A stretch of DNA of 44,599 nucleotides from Saccoglossus kowalevskii (GCF_000003605.2 NW_003147798.1:10581-55179); one strand, 5' to 3'. Positions 11,271-21,999 are shown, numbered from the stretch's first letter. Numbers and translations: made by a program. Notes: generated by a model not told the origin, from the letters alone.

Positions 11271-13210
11271 TTTGATAAATATTTTTTATTACCCATAACA
11301 AAAAAAATTACAGGACTTTAATAAATACAGTAAATACAGTAATAAACAAAACAAATAGGAAAACAAAACAAAACCAACAAATAATGAAGACAGATTACCA
11401 TGTAACTCCAATTGTATTGAAAAAAAATTGTGGATTGAAAATTGAAAGATGCACAAACCAACATTAGGTAAAATTACCCCACTTCACCTGAAACAATTCG
11501 ATAGTGCTATTTTTACTACATATACAATATTCCATTTCTTTTGTTTCCATTACTTTTTTTTCTACCAGACGAAATGAAGGTGAAGTGCCATTTAATTTAC
11601 AGGAATAAATAATTTGTTTAGTTATAATAATGATATGGTTCAGTTTGCAAATGTTTATGTATTTTCTGCAATTTCTTTTTTAATTTTCGATGAAATCGAC
11701 ATATTTCCCCATTTATGACTAGTCTAGATTAACATTTTACAAAAAATATGGAAACAAATTTGCATTTTTTTTTTATGAAAACAGAATACATCACTGTTAA
11801 CACATTTTTTATTCACTGGGTTTAAATCTCACTATATATTTTTTGACAAGTAAAGTTTGCTAAATTAAATTCACATGAACATGCAGAGTAAAAATAGAAC
11901 TCGTTGTTTTACTGCCAAGTTAACTTAAATCCTAGCGACACCGCCTAAATGCCAGTACTAGTAACAATAAATCAGTTTTGAATATATATAGGACACATTT
12001 TTTAAATAACAAAGTACAATTTAGACATTTCTTTTTATTTAAACCCAAAGCTTGACAAAGCAGTAGAACTCAAGCACTTACAATTAACAAGTGAGCCATC
12101 CCTAAGTATTAAAATCCATACACATACCTAGCCAGGCATTCCTAAGCACTAAAATTCATACCTAGCCAGCCCATGGAACTTACACTTTTTACTACTGACC
12201 TGTGGCTACCAACCAAACAAATTTGGTAGTTCTTACTGCTATACTTCCCTATAAAGTCAGTACGGTGTCAATACAAATTATTATTATACATCTGTCACCG
12301 TAACGCCATAACTTACAGCGTGTCGTAATTTTGCGATATTATACGGGGTATTTTCATCCTACCATATTAAGAAATGTGAATTCCAAATATGGAATGATTA
12401 TGCATGTAAGCGTCCTCTAATAATAAAAACAAACATGGCTGTCATACAAAGAAGTTCGCTGATTCTGTTCTAAACTTTTTAGATTACGGCATTCCCATGA
12501 TGTATCCTTGGTAGGAAAAGATGTATAATAATAAAGTTATTATGAAGATACCTCAAAGTATGCACTCAGACAGTTTGCTGTTGCATCGACCTCCGCTGCG
12601 CGTGGGTTGATACTGCCGCTGTACTAGTACTGTCTTCGTGCATACTTTGAGGTATCTTCGTAATAACCTTATATTATTAAAATTAATAATTCTTCGTATA
12701 AGTGTAAGTGTAAATGAAAATTATCAATTGACTATCACTTGTGGATTTTAACTCCATTGGCAACCATTTTGATCCCTAGGCAGGGAAAATCCTTATTTTA
12801 AACACAGTGTTGATGTCGTTTAATGTCACTTAAAATTAAGGATTCCACGACTTATAATAATTGGACTCTTTGCTAAGTCCCATGAGTATTGTTGAGACTA
12901 TTTTGGGGGGGGTGGGGGTGCTAGAGTGCAAGTCCTACTGCTTTGCTTATATTTCCTATAGGTATAGCTGTTGTTGCCAGTGAATGTGAAGTAAATCAAT
13001 AGCAGCACATGCACTTACATTGTCATCAGATTGACTTAGGTTATTTATCCCTGCAACTGACAGGTCATCAATTCCCCATGGTGACGGTGTGGGCTGCGAA
13101 CCACCATTGTTACTTGTAGACTGGTGACCTCTGCCTCGACCTCGACCTCTGCTACCACCTCTACCCCTGCCTCTTCCACCACGGCCAGTTCCTCTACCAC
13201 CTCTTGGCAT
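5115..13210 (-). CDS. RG-rich von Willebrand factor A domain protein (8 coding exons, complete)
   Basis: Complete intron-split gene. Coding exons in transcript order are 13210-13019, 10944-10812, 10615-10218, 10109-9886, 9079-8813, 7481-7307, 6676-6531 and 5688-5115. Every junction has GT/AG and the phases agree, giving 702 residues. Residues 1-30 are almost only R and G (RGG/RG type, usually RNA-binding). Residues 65-405 are basic and probably helical, with the phrases LPKEPWRRLADVCHFNP and YEDKLDTLLWYYEEL. A vWA domain follows: DASPSMN at 417-423 supplies the DxSxS MIDAS, T477 is a candidate loop-2 residue and TDE at 500-502 the third loop. Residues about 570-690 are acidic and low-complexity, ending WGTEDF. 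Helical module plus vWA recalls Ro60/TROVE proteins, so an RNP role is possible but inferred. I do not recognise a named orthologue. Several introns carry MITE-like repeats. Confidence 0.9.
5769..5979. repeat. MITE-like element, TACTGTAAAA family, copy 1
   Basis: 211 bases, bounded by TACTGTAAAA and its exact reverse complement TTTTACAGTA. The interior has several words like attcactgggttttaa, on both strands. It lies in intron 7 of the vWA gene. Related copies are at 9371-9582, 9671-9867 and 13793-13994. Confidence 0.7.
6222..6460. repeat. Diverged repeat related to 3736-4480
   Basis: Carries the same phrases as the downstream array (taattattatgcaaat, atctatgtgtaccaag, ttgaaatcatt), strongly decayed. 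Located in intron 7 of the vWA gene. Confidence 0.45.
6531..6676 (-). CDS. vWA gene coding exon 7
   Basis: Encodes A464-Y511 and part of R512. It holds the TDHMT loop and the strand KTFVIVTDECEN, whose T500-D501 would complete the MIDAS. The acceptor follows a long pyrimidine run (TTTTTTCCAG). The donor is GTGAGT, phase 2. Confidence 0.9.
7307..7481 (-). CDS. vWA gene coding exon 6 (MIDAS exon)
   Basis: Encodes S405-Q463, the first strand and helix of the vWA domain. ETPVVVIGDASPSMN gives the metal-ion-dependent adhesion site DxSxS at D417, S419 and S421. The acceptor is TTATTCCAG and the donor GTAACT, phase 0. Confidence 0.92.
8813..9079 (-). CDS. vWA gene coding exon 5
   Basis: Encodes the end of W316 to the start of S405. 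It begins YYEELACEAVDQVIMKRMER and contains LPYGKLMERLLTLKIM. A Ser/Gly-rich loop follows (about residues 365-378), then a helix before the vWA domain. The donor GTGAGT is at 8812-8807, phase 2. Confidence 0.9.
9371..9582. repeat. MITE-like element, TACTGTAAAA family, copy 2
   Basis: Starts TACTGTAGAATACTTTATTT and ends with the near reverse complement, finishing in CCATAGTA. The interior is rich in TTTTCGCTGGA-type words. It is in intron 4 of the vWA gene and head-to-head with copy 3. Confidence 0.7.
9671..9867. repeat. MITE-like element, TACTGTAAAA family, copy 3 (inverted relative to copy 2)
   Basis: Its interior is recognisably the reverse complement of copy 2: gtttttgatgagtt here against aactcatcaaaaat there. 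It ends ATTTTACAGTA only 13 bases from the donor site of vWA exon 4. Together the two copies can fold into a large hairpin within one intron. Confidence 0.65.
9886..10109 (-). CDS. vWA gene coding exon 4
   Basis: Encodes residues 242-315 and two bases of W316, running from DFPNLPWFLRYCYG to YEDKLDTLLW. The donor GTGAGT is at 9885-9880. A MITE-like element ends only 13 bases beyond it, inside intron 4. Confidence 0.9.
10218..10615 (-). CDS. vWA gene coding exon 3
   Basis: Encodes residues 109-241, phase 1 in and phase 0 out. The first half is helical and strongly basic (EYEKKLRRLEMQGKVKRK). It ends in PWRRLADVCHFNPEK, the segment most reminiscent of HEAT-like TROVE helices. The donor GTAGGA is at 10217-10212. 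Confidence 0.9.
10812..10944 (-). CDS. vWA gene coding exon 2
   Basis: Encodes residues 65-108 plus one base of codon 109 (contains RDRDGYLATLAVLGENGVEAL). The acceptor TATATAG is short on pyrimidines. The donor GTAGGC is at 10811-10806. An assembly gap lies 57 bases upstream, in intron 1. Confidence 0.83.
10952..11101. other. Scaffold gap (50 N) with identical 50-bp flanks
   Basis: Positions 11002-11051 are exactly 50 Ns. The 50 bases before (10952-11001, aaggtaaaataaacagaaga...) and after (11052-11101) are identical. This looks like two contig ends that overlap but were not merged, so the gap and one flank copy are probably artefacts. It lies in intron 1 of the vWA gene, 8 bases from the acceptor of exon 2. 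Confidence 0.93.
11239..11420 (-). mobile_element. Possible retroposed 3' end with poly(A) tail (minus strand)
   Basis: A T-rich run at 11239-11273 is preceded (reading the minus strand) by AATAAAAAATATTTATC, a polyadenylation-signal-like word just before the A run. That arrangement fits a LINE or processed-retrocopy 3' end inserted antisense to the plus strand. The upstream limit is unknown and no coding remnant was recognised. Confidence 0.35.
12281..12680 (+). repeat. Composite inverted-repeat element, copy 1 (fullest)
   Basis: There are two modules. The first (about 12281-12530) begins TTATTATACATCTGTCACCG and ends AGATGTATAATAATA, so it has terminal inverted repeats of about 12 bases. 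The second (12531-12672) is a palindrome: the arm 12531-12563 (core GATACCTCAAAGTATGCA) pairs with 12639-12672. The same order of modules recurs at 29476-29702 and, inverted, at 37096-37456. No coding capacity. Located in intron 1 of the vWA gene. Confidence 0.8.
13019..13210 (-). CDS. vWA gene coding exon 1 (RG-rich N-terminus)
   Basis: Encodes residues 1-64 and starts at ATG (13210-13208). It opens with MPRGGRGTGRGGRGRGRGG and passes into a polar S/N/Q-rich linker. The donor GTAAGT is at 13018-13013, phase 0. Upstream on the minus strand is an AT-rich stretch containing CCCCACAG (near 13256-13249), which could be a 5' UTR acceptor, so a non-coding first exon is possible. Confidence 0.88.
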
Positions 13211-13214
13211 TTTA

Positions 13215-13792
13215 ATTTTGTTTTTATTTCAACTTAATTATAATCTTCACCTGTGGGGTTGAAATACAAAAAATATTCATAATGATGCATCTCCAAGTAT
13301 ATGACATGCAACTCCTACTTATTCAAATTATAGCGTTTACTGATTAGAGTAAGCCAATGTTAAATTAACTCATTATCAGTATTATTAATTGATAATCCTT
13401 ATTCTGTCACAAAACCATAACTGGATTAGTCAATTGGAATTACAGCTATCATGAATTTATAAAATGTTATATTCATAAAACTTTTATAACGTCCACACCT
13501 TTCTGTCCCGCACTGTATATATATCTTCAATAGAAGCACATAGAAACCAAACATTGCACACATAGGATGTAGGATGGACATACATTTATTACTCAGGGTA
13601 ACTATAGACATTGTTTTTACTGTTCATTTAGTTATAGTTTATTATTAAGTTATAATCAATCATTTGAGTTCATCTGATGCCAGGCCCTATAGTTCACCTG
13701 GTCTGAATGGTCCAACATTAACAAATTAATACTTAATAGTTTGTTTTTTTCTTCTCGATTTTGTCCATTATTTTCTATTATGAAATTAAAAT
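13215..13792. other. 5' flank of vWA gene
   Basis: AT-rich and without a gene. It would contain the promoter of the minus-strand vWA gene, but I cannot point to a core element. Confidence 0.35.
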
Positions 13793-13994
13793 TACTGTAA
13801 AACACGTCTTTTTACCTAGCATGTCATTTCAGCTAATTTAGCTAATCTGTAATTTCGCTAATTCAAGATGTCACTAATTTAGAATAAATTATATTCTCAC
13901 AATGAGATTTTAGCAAAATTAAGATTTTGTTAATTCATGTATTGAGTCAAATTCGCTAAAATTGCATGTAGCTATTTCAATGTGTTTTACAGTA
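13793..13994. repeat. MITE-like element, TACTGTAAAA family, copy 4
   Basis: 202 bases, starting TACTGTAAAACACG and ending TGTGTTTTACAGTA, with inner words like tttcgctaattcaag repeated in both orientations. It sits about 580 bases upstream of the vWA start codon. Confidence 0.7.
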
Positions 13995-16655
13995 TTTCAA
14001 AAATGGACTATTACCTAAGCCAGAACTGATCATGAATGGAGCATGAGAAGCACAGGGAAGCTCCAAAAACAGTCATTAACTCAGGGCCAAGCTGCAGCTC
14101 TGTGACAGACGAAATAGCTCTACTAGTAATAAAAATGAACAACAGTGAAACCAAGAGCTCCGCAATTGCAAGAGGCACTGGACTGCAGTGAGGGGTGTCA
14201 CTGATTATAACAAAGTACAATTTTTGCCACCCATGTTTATGCATAACCATTTTTAATTTTAGTGTTTTAATGCGTCTTATTTTATTTGTCTTTTGTAATA
14301 ATTTTTTACAGATGGTTAAGTTGCGTAATAAAGTTATTATTATATTCAATAAAGACCAAAATGTGTTTTGTCAACTTAGAGAAAATCAGCAAAACCAGCC
14401 AGTAGTCATTAAAGACTCTATGCCTTCTGTTTTACTGAGTATATCTACCTTGACTATATGAAAAACATGGCGTGATTGAAACAATATATGGTATTTACAC
14501 ATGATTTCGCATGATTTATTCAAATAGCATCCCAGACTGCTATAACCAGCCAGATATCTATAGTCATATTTACTAGAATTTTTAAGAACAGGACCCATTT
14601 CAGCGGCACATCCCTAACAGTAACAGGCAATTTCAACAGTGCAACCCCCCCCCCCCCCAACGAGGCCAGTACAAACAGTACCACAATTATTTTTCACTTT
14701 TTTTGTCCAAGGCGAGTGTATTTTCAGTGGTTGTTTGTGTAACCCTGCCGCAAACTTGTCGACATAAACGTAAATGGCGATATGTGCAATCTGGTTCAAC
14801 ACCCGGTTCAACCCCAGACCAGTCGGAACCCCAAGATCATCACCACCGACCTAAAAAAAAAAACTCGTCGGACTCGGTACTTACCGCTAACTTACTTTGG
14901 CTCGTCGAAGCTTCGTCGAGTGTCGTTTTTTTCGCCGTACGATATCACGTCTCAAAGCACATCCATTTATTACTATATCGATACACCACATCGTCACAGT
15001 ACTTATAACAAAATCACTAGTTGCACAACAAACAGCAAAGTCGTTGAATAAAGACTTTCTAATATTAGACATGACCCCTCAGCAGTTGACATGACCTCCT
15101 AGTGAAGATTACTACGCGGGGTCGTATTTTTGCGAATAGATCTACAATATCAAGCATACTATATATATCAGTTAGATTCTACTTTTTGCTAAAAAAAATA
15201 ATTACATAAATATGGTCTTATTATAAAATTATAATCATATTATCTATGCTTGAAAAGACACGGAACTTCTTTGTATGTGCGTCATTGTATGGGGAAACCC
15301 CGACGTGAACAAACCGAGCATGTTTCTCGAGGTTTGCATCAGAAAATGCATACTCGACAAAAACGGACAATAGTAATACATTTAGTTGTACAAATTTATT
15401 GCTGTCCTTTTGCCCATTTGTCTACGGTAGGGAGTGGATTTGTTGCTCGTCTTCAACGTGCCCGGGCCCACGCGTGTCAGTTTGTAACCGTCGGCTGACG
15501 AGCAGTGACCCCGCAGTCATCCATTTGAAACACGGTGCCCCACCCCAGGAAAAAGAAAATGCCCCCTACCACCACCACCAACACCAACACCCATCCATAC
15601 ACACATCGAACAAATTAGTATTACAATATCGAGTATTAATAAACAAAAAATGTTTTACTAGTCCTTACTGACTCCTTTAAAGTAAATTTGTCAAATTAAT
15701 AAGAAATAACGCTTGTACATTTGTTATTTTAAATATTCACGTCGTTCTCGGGGAACGACCATCTTCGCCAGCCAAGGACCATTTATGCGACCGAAGCCTC
15801 AACATTAACGTGCCGGTTATGAATGGCCGGAAACGATAGGAAACGAACTATTGAATAACTATCGCGAAATAACTATCGCAATCTTTTGTTTGGAAGATGT
15901 AACTTATTGGTTTGTTAAAACACAAATCATACACTTTTGGATTGTTTTGGACAGCACGATCTTTTTTCTTGGTGATAACTGTCTGAAAACATGCTAAAAT
16001 TGGCATTATTTCATAATAATAAATAGTATTTGTCGGAATTTCCTAATAATTCGGGACAACTATAAGCATCTAACTACATATGACGATTTTTCACATTATG
16101 AGATACACAGTATTGAGCACAGATGTAAGGTCGTGGGCAATACAATTTTGTTACTGTTACAATTTCGGAACTTCACCAGAAGTAAAACAAATTAAAAAAA
16201 TGATTTAAAAATAATATCACAACACTAAGGTACTAATATACATGATTACTTACTAATACGGTTTGGTTCTTCAGATCGTTAGCGACAGTCGAAAATATTT
16301 TTATATTTTACTCTCGGAAAATGATACCAGAAGTGTTAAATATTTGGGTAAGCTTATTAATACCCTTATAAGACACATTGACAATTTCACAGGAAAACGG
16401 CAATATTCTGGGAGTTCGAGATATTTAGGTCTGAACTTCGGTGACCAACTGTACAACTCAAAGCTAATCTTCATATTATTTACCCAGTACAAATGTTACA
16501 GACACGTACAATGCAGTGGCTAAAACTCTCACATAAACACACCGATTACTGATTTTCGTTAAATTATAGTACAGTACTAGTAATAGTATATTTGGAATAC
16601 TAAGGTTTTGAACGTTATTTTAACCCTAACTATCGTAGATTTCAAAGCTGGTAAA
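13995..16655. other. Intergenic region, no gene recognised
   Basis: No supportable gene. Short open frames overlap one another on both strands near 14700-15100 and 15250-15670, with no recognisable domain, so I do not call them. Holds a C homopolymer at about 14646-14659. Around 14560-14615 is a phrase (gacccatttcagcggcaca) matching the end of the repeat at 18985-19360. Confidence 0.4.
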
Positions 16656-16896
16656 GCCAGACTTTTTTATTCCTTGTTTCGCGAGTTTTTATAGGGCGAT
16701 TTTTTTGAGGAGGGCGGAAAAAAATAAAATTAATAATTTTTTTCCATTAGATTTGTGTGAATTTGTTTAGCATCTTTTTGCGCTTAGAAGTCGGCGGGCG
16801 CGAGAAATTACGCTGAAATAAAATTATATTTTTATTTCATTTTCGGCTCCTGTTCATTCGGCGGGTTCGCGAAACAAGGGATAATAAAAGTCTGGC
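16656..16896. repeat. MITE-like element with 30-bp terminal inverted repeats
   Basis: The left end (16656-16685, GCCAGACTTTTTTATTCCTT...) is the near reverse complement of the right end (16867-16896, ...AATAAAAGTCTGGC). The TIRs contain CTTGTTTCGCGA. The interior is A/T-rich with G-rich patches and partial internal inversion. Total 241 bases, no coding. The target-site duplication is not clear. Confidence 0.75.
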
Positions 16897-18984
16897 ATAA
16901 GCCAACTTGGAGGAAATATCATTCGGACAAGAAATTAGTAGAATGGAATGAACTCTGTTTTTTTAACCCATTTAAAACATCACTGGAAATTTTACCTTGC
17001 TGCTATCACAGGCAAATTTATTACCACAAAAATGTGGTACAGTATACATTATGTACGGAGTGAGTAGGCCACCTCTACGGTGTCCGCTTTTGACGGCGAT
17101 GTTGAGTTGAGGCAACGCATTTCAGTGTAGCTGTCGAGTGTCCATGAGGGAAAATGAGACAAACACGTAGTTGCATTTTGGAGTATGCATTCAATCATGA
17201 TACAAAATATCAGCCAGAAACTTTAAAAAAAAAACGATGAATCGACATGTGCTGTGGGTGACGCGACAATGCGTGAGAAGTGGACGTAAAGCTGATGTTA
17301 TTTCTTAAGGTAGCGAGAAGGGTTTGATGAAGATTTTGATTAAAACATTCTATGTCTTTTGTCTCATTCAGAACCGTAATTTAGCGTATATATTTCAAAA
17401 GCCTAAGTAGATAGGGACAAGTTCGCACAAACTAAGTCTGCGATTGCGAGAGCACAATGCGGATTTCCTAGTGAAATTTGCGCAAGGCATTGTCACGGTC
17501 TGTAATCAAGTCCATTGAAATGCGTCTCCGATAATCAAAAGACCTATTCTTCCGGTTTCTACGCAGGTTTGTTATTTTGTCCCCTAATTATTCCATACTT
17601 GGCACCTTTAACAGACTATTATTCTGTGACAAAGCATTTTTCTTAAAAAAAAAAAACAGACATATTTTGCACGATTACTGCGAATTGAGATTTCTCTGCA
17701 AGTTTCATAAAATGGTGGCTGAAACTTTCTAGAAATGAAATTGAACCTGAACTTCACTGATTGCAGCATATTACACAGCATAACTTGGTGATTTTGTTTA
17801 GAAAATGAGTAAAATACTTACTGTCGCTAACACTGCTTTTGGAGGCAACCATGTTGTGTACGCTCTCAACATCAAAATATGTTCAAAGCTTGAGTTCTCG
17901 ATGTCAAAACTAGCGGATTTCATTCCTGCAGCTAAGCTTTTCCTGACCAAGCTATTCTGCACGGTGTCAAAGCTGTGATTTTCATTAAAAAGCTACACTT
18001 TCATTGGTACCCCTGAACTCGGCTCAGAACAAAAATAATAACATTGTTATATACCCTGAATATTTCAAAATGGGAATATTATTCTTAACTTTCAAATAAA
18101 TATTGATCTTCTATTTCTTGTATTTTTAGATTTTGCAACACTGCATATTCCTCCTCAGCTTGCTTTGAACTATTGACGATCATGAATTTTGTAAGATTCT
18201 TACAATGTAAAATCGTTGGCGAATCACAAAATAATGTCGTGGTTCTAATGGCCACACAAATCTCTCTCCGTATTTAACACCTTCTCACTGTATGACTAAT
18301 GAAACCCGTAATTCCATAGTTCCAGAGCTGCCTGCATATACATGTACCTCGTACGTTTCGTTGTCGTGGTCAATAATTCCCCCAAAAGAAGCAAATTGGG
18401 TATCATAAATTGCAACGCGAGAAATTACCCCCCTCCTCGAAGATGCGTTCGGGTGTGGATTTACATTGTCAGTATTGAGATTCCCTTTTTGAATAGAATT
18501 GAGGTCACTCAAGAACATCAGATTAGATTTCGTGACATTCGTTTTACCACGACTTCCTTTGAATGCGACACGTTCCACTCATTGTCACTTTGCTGAAGAA
18601 ACTCGTGGCCTTCTTCAGGCCGCACTGCCGGCAGTTGAAGAGTATGTGATGAGTATACCGTGCAGTATTATTTGAACTATCCAGTCTTGGCGCTACTTGG
18701 CCAAAATAACCGTATCTGTAAACATAAAATGAGTCGATTTAACCTACACATTTCGAACGAGTCACGCCCTCTGGAGTCAGTACCATTTGTTACTTCGTTA
18801 AATGACAAATAAATACAACTAAAGAAAATGTCGTTTTGGCAAGAGTTTTTGCGAAGTTCAAACAAGTCTTCTTTTAAGCAATGACTATAATGTGAATGTG
18901 AAGCAGAACTCGAAACTCATGAATGAACCGATTCATACACGTGTGTGTGTGTGTGTGGGGGGGGGGTTGATACATAGCTGGGTA
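16897..18984. other. Intergenic region, no gene recognised
   Basis: No gene can be supported. A GT microsatellite running into a G homopolymer is at about 18941-18967. Confidence 0.4.
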
Positions 18985-19360
18985 GGGAGGTGCCCCTGAG
19001 TGCTCAAAAGTGTGACCATTTTTATACCTGGATAGCGGCAAAATCTATACCCATATTTATACCAAAGTACCATTTCTGTCACCACTGTTTATTCCAAATA
19101 AAACAATTACCGTATTTGCTCTATATTCACTGAGGAATGTGCGCCATCTTATATTCCGTGTTAAATCACAGTTTAAATGTTGATTGCCTTGTTTAATTTC
19201 TGGAAGGCCGGGATCTGAGGTGGAGATATTCGCTCATATACCCATAAGTATAACAAATCAGAAAAATATTACCCATATTTATACCTATCTTGACCAGAAA
19301 TAAGACCGATATTTATACCTAAAATCCAAAAAACGAGACCCATTTCAGGGGCACGCCCCC
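18985..19360. repeat. Interspersed repeat bounded by inverted GGGGCA/TGCCCC ends
   Basis: The left end (gggaggtgcccctgag) and the right end (catttcaggggcacgccccc) are inverted relative to each other. The interior repeats the word ccatatttatacc several times (near 19050, 19270 and 19310). A fragment with the same right-end phrase lies near 14590. Non-coding. Confidence 0.5.
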
Positions 19361-19944
19361 ATTAGGCACGTTCTATGTATTGCTCCCCCCCCGGGGGTGT
19401 GTGTCCTTCAGGTTAAATCGTGAGCGTCTAGACAACCAAAACCTCTCACATAACTCTATCATGGGCTGGTGTTTGTAGCAATTCTCCTGACATTAAAGCT
19501 GCCACTTCACTGACACACAACCACAAAATTTACAAAGGACAATTACTGGAATGGTCAAAGACCACTCAAGCCCAAGACCCAGTGGTGTAAACACAACAAG
19601 TGTTAACTTATTAATCAATAATATCATTCCATTGTGGGACTAAATGTTCGAGCCTGACCCATTTTCTCAAGTAAAATCCCTTGTTCTCAGAAATTGCCCC
19701 ATAACTCTTTATAAAGATCAGGTGACATCAAGGACGTAATACTGGCCAAGTTCTTCTGATATAGCGCTACAATCAAAACATTCAGTAGAGTTGACGATGC
19801 ATTCACAGAGTTCATCGATCAGTAAATGAGTATTGTCGAGAACAACAAAACTAGTAAACGATTACTGTTTGGAATTAAGGAAAAAAAAACTTCACTAGTA
19901 AATCCAGAAAAAAAAAACACCCGCTACGAGCTACGAGCCAAAAA
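19361..19944. other. Intergenic stretch, nothing recognised
   Basis: No open frame or repeat of note apart from a C run near 19385. Confidence 0.35.
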
Positions 19945-19999
19945 GTAGTATTACTATAATTATATAGTAGTATTACTATAATTATATAGTAGCATTACG
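19945..19999. repeat. 22-bp tandem repeat, 2.5 copies
   Basis: The unit GTAGTATTACTATAATTATA plus TA is repeated exactly at 19945-19966 and 19967-19988. A partial third copy with one change follows. The unit is itself partly palindromic (tagtattacta, ataattat). Confidence 0.85.
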
Positions 20000-20288
20000 A
20001 AATCGTCAACACTTCTAGAAGCGCGAAAGCGAAAAATATATATCAATAATTGTTTACTTGTTGTCAAAAGTTTCAGGAAGACGGGCAATAGTCTTTAGGA
20101 GCACATTCGTAGATTCCTCGATCGTTTCTGTTTGTAAGCAACGTGAACATTTGGACAGCATAAAAAATAAAAAGACACGTGATTTGGACTATATTATATT
20201 CGTATGTATGTGTGGTAAATATGCGGGTAATTTCGATTCAGCGATTAAACGAACGCGAAAAATAAAGTGAAATGTGTAATTACCGTGA

Positions 20289-20560
20289 TTAGATGTATAA
20301 TATTGTATAGTAGCTATCTTAAAAGTTTGTTCGTTATTCACACCGCCTGAGCTGGTGTTCCCTAAACAAGAACGAACCCAAACGACGCCAACAGACCCAA
20401 CGGATCCAAATGAATTAGCGACGGACATTCGACATTCGATGCTACGGCGTACTGTGTGAATGCTACATATTTGGAATTCGCATGTGTAATATGGTAGGAT
20501 GAAAATACCCAGTGCAACACTGTACGCTGTAACTTATGGCGTTACGGTTATAACCGGTCC
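20289..20560 (-). repeat. Composite inverted-repeat element, copy 4 (partial, inverted)
   Basis: Positions 20464-20552 match, in reverse, the first module of the element at 12281: tttggaattcgcat, atatggtaggatgaaaatac and cttatggcgttacgg are all present. A loose AGATGTATAATATT word near 20292, resembling the module end, may or may not belong to it. The palindrome module is absent. Confidence 0.6.
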
Positions 20561-20817
20561 GAGAATCAAACAATATCATAATTATACTTGATCTAGAGCA
20601 TCATATTTATAAAATAACAAGTCAACTGCGGAATAATACGTTTTTATTAACATTACTGATTTGCAATGGAACACTGGACCATATATAGTGACAAGTCTTA
20701 AATCTGTTCGGGTATAAGTACTAAACATACATGAAATCTGAAGTTTTTATTCCACATTCTAAAACACAAAACTGGACTAAATAAATACACAACATTATAA
20801 TTCACTGTTACATATTG

Positions 20818-20980
20818 AAGCGGGAGTGTCGTCACCTGCGAATGCGCAGGAATTGAGTCCCAAGCGACGATAACAACACACGCTAAAAACGCAAAGGCTC
20901 ACGGGCAGACGCTTGTTTGTAAACAATGACACGCTATGGCCATCTGACGCATGCGCAGATGACGACTTCCCCGCTTTATT
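20818..20980 (-). repeat. AAGCGGG-type MITE, copy 1
   Basis: About 163 bases. The ends AAGCGGGAGTGTCGTCACCT and ...CATGCGCAGATGACGACTTCCCCGCTTT are inverted repeats. The interior is the reverse complement of the copy at 33003-33168. No coding. Confidence 0.85.
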
Positions 20981-20984
20981 AAAT

Positions 20985-21999
20985 ACAATAAACTGGTTAT
21001 TCAATGTTATAGGAGTTTACTCCAAAGCAACCTCTATATAACCTCTACTACGAAATTTCATTTTGAAGCATTGATGAATAATTATCGCAACTTAACAATA
21101 ACTATTGTAAGATAAAAAATCAATTATGGCTTATCCAATCAATAAAAACAATTCATGTCTCTACTTATATCAAAACATAATTATAAATTCTTAGTTTGAA
21201 TCAAGACATCTGACCGCATGAAACAAGGTTTGATATGAATTATTCTTGTCTAAAATACTATTTCGAATTTGGATAGAAATTTCCCGCGAGAAACATGCGC
21301 GGTTTTTTTTCTCCATAGCGTACGAGCATATGCATACTGACGTCAGAAACGCGCCCGTAGAGGTTTCTATGTTCGGTATCATGTCCATTTAATGTAATAA
21401 CCAATCACAAATGCATTGTAACCCAGACCATAACCACAAAAGTATATACAAAGCACAACAGTCAGACGCACAACGTAAATGTTATTGTTTTTGAAAAGCT
21501 TTTCTGTGCTAGGCTTTATACTTTTATAAATCATTGTTTTATAAATTTTCACTGGTGTATGTATTAATTTAAATGTGACGTCAGCTCAAACGAGAAGCAT
21601 ACTGAAACATACAGAAGAATACAGAAAGAAAACAATCTGCTTGAGACTAAATGTTCAGTGAGATAGATGAAACGTCAAAGCACAATGTTCACTCCGCAGC
21701 CTGAATATTTAAGAGATGAGTGGAAATGTTTTGTTATTCACAAATCTAAATCTATACTGTCCACAGTAAGGCATAATTACACCAATGTCCACGATATGTC
21801 AATATTGCTTTACATTCGTTAACGTTCGATGATAAAAATAATATAAATTTGTCCCGATTCTGCTTGAATATTTTATTGATATTGCAATTGTAAGCGCTTC
21901 AACTGGGTAAGTTGTTTCTAATATCGTTGCTTCTTGGTGGCCGGAACGACATACTGCAGTTCTGTATCTGTGTTCCGTTTCAAAACTATTGCTGGTGAT
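20985..21999. other. 3' flank of GPCR gene, no other gene seen
   Basis: AT-rich. It would contain the 3' UTR of the minus-strand GPCR. A TTTATT on the plus strand (AATAAA on the minus) at about 21871-21876 is a possible poly(A) signal. Confidence 0.3.

Noticed and set aside
14703-15671. Cluster of overlapping frames of 60-100 codons on both strands
   Set aside because: Mutually overlapping in several frames with low-complexity composition. More likely a locally GC-richer non-coding region.
18285-18578. 97-codon minus-strand frame with a fairly protein-like composition (FASFGGIIDHDNETYEVHVY)
   Set aside because: It opens at GTG just after a stop, the first ATG leaves about 78 residues, an overlapping plus-strand frame exists, and no domain is recognisable. 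It could be a stray exon, but nothing supports it.
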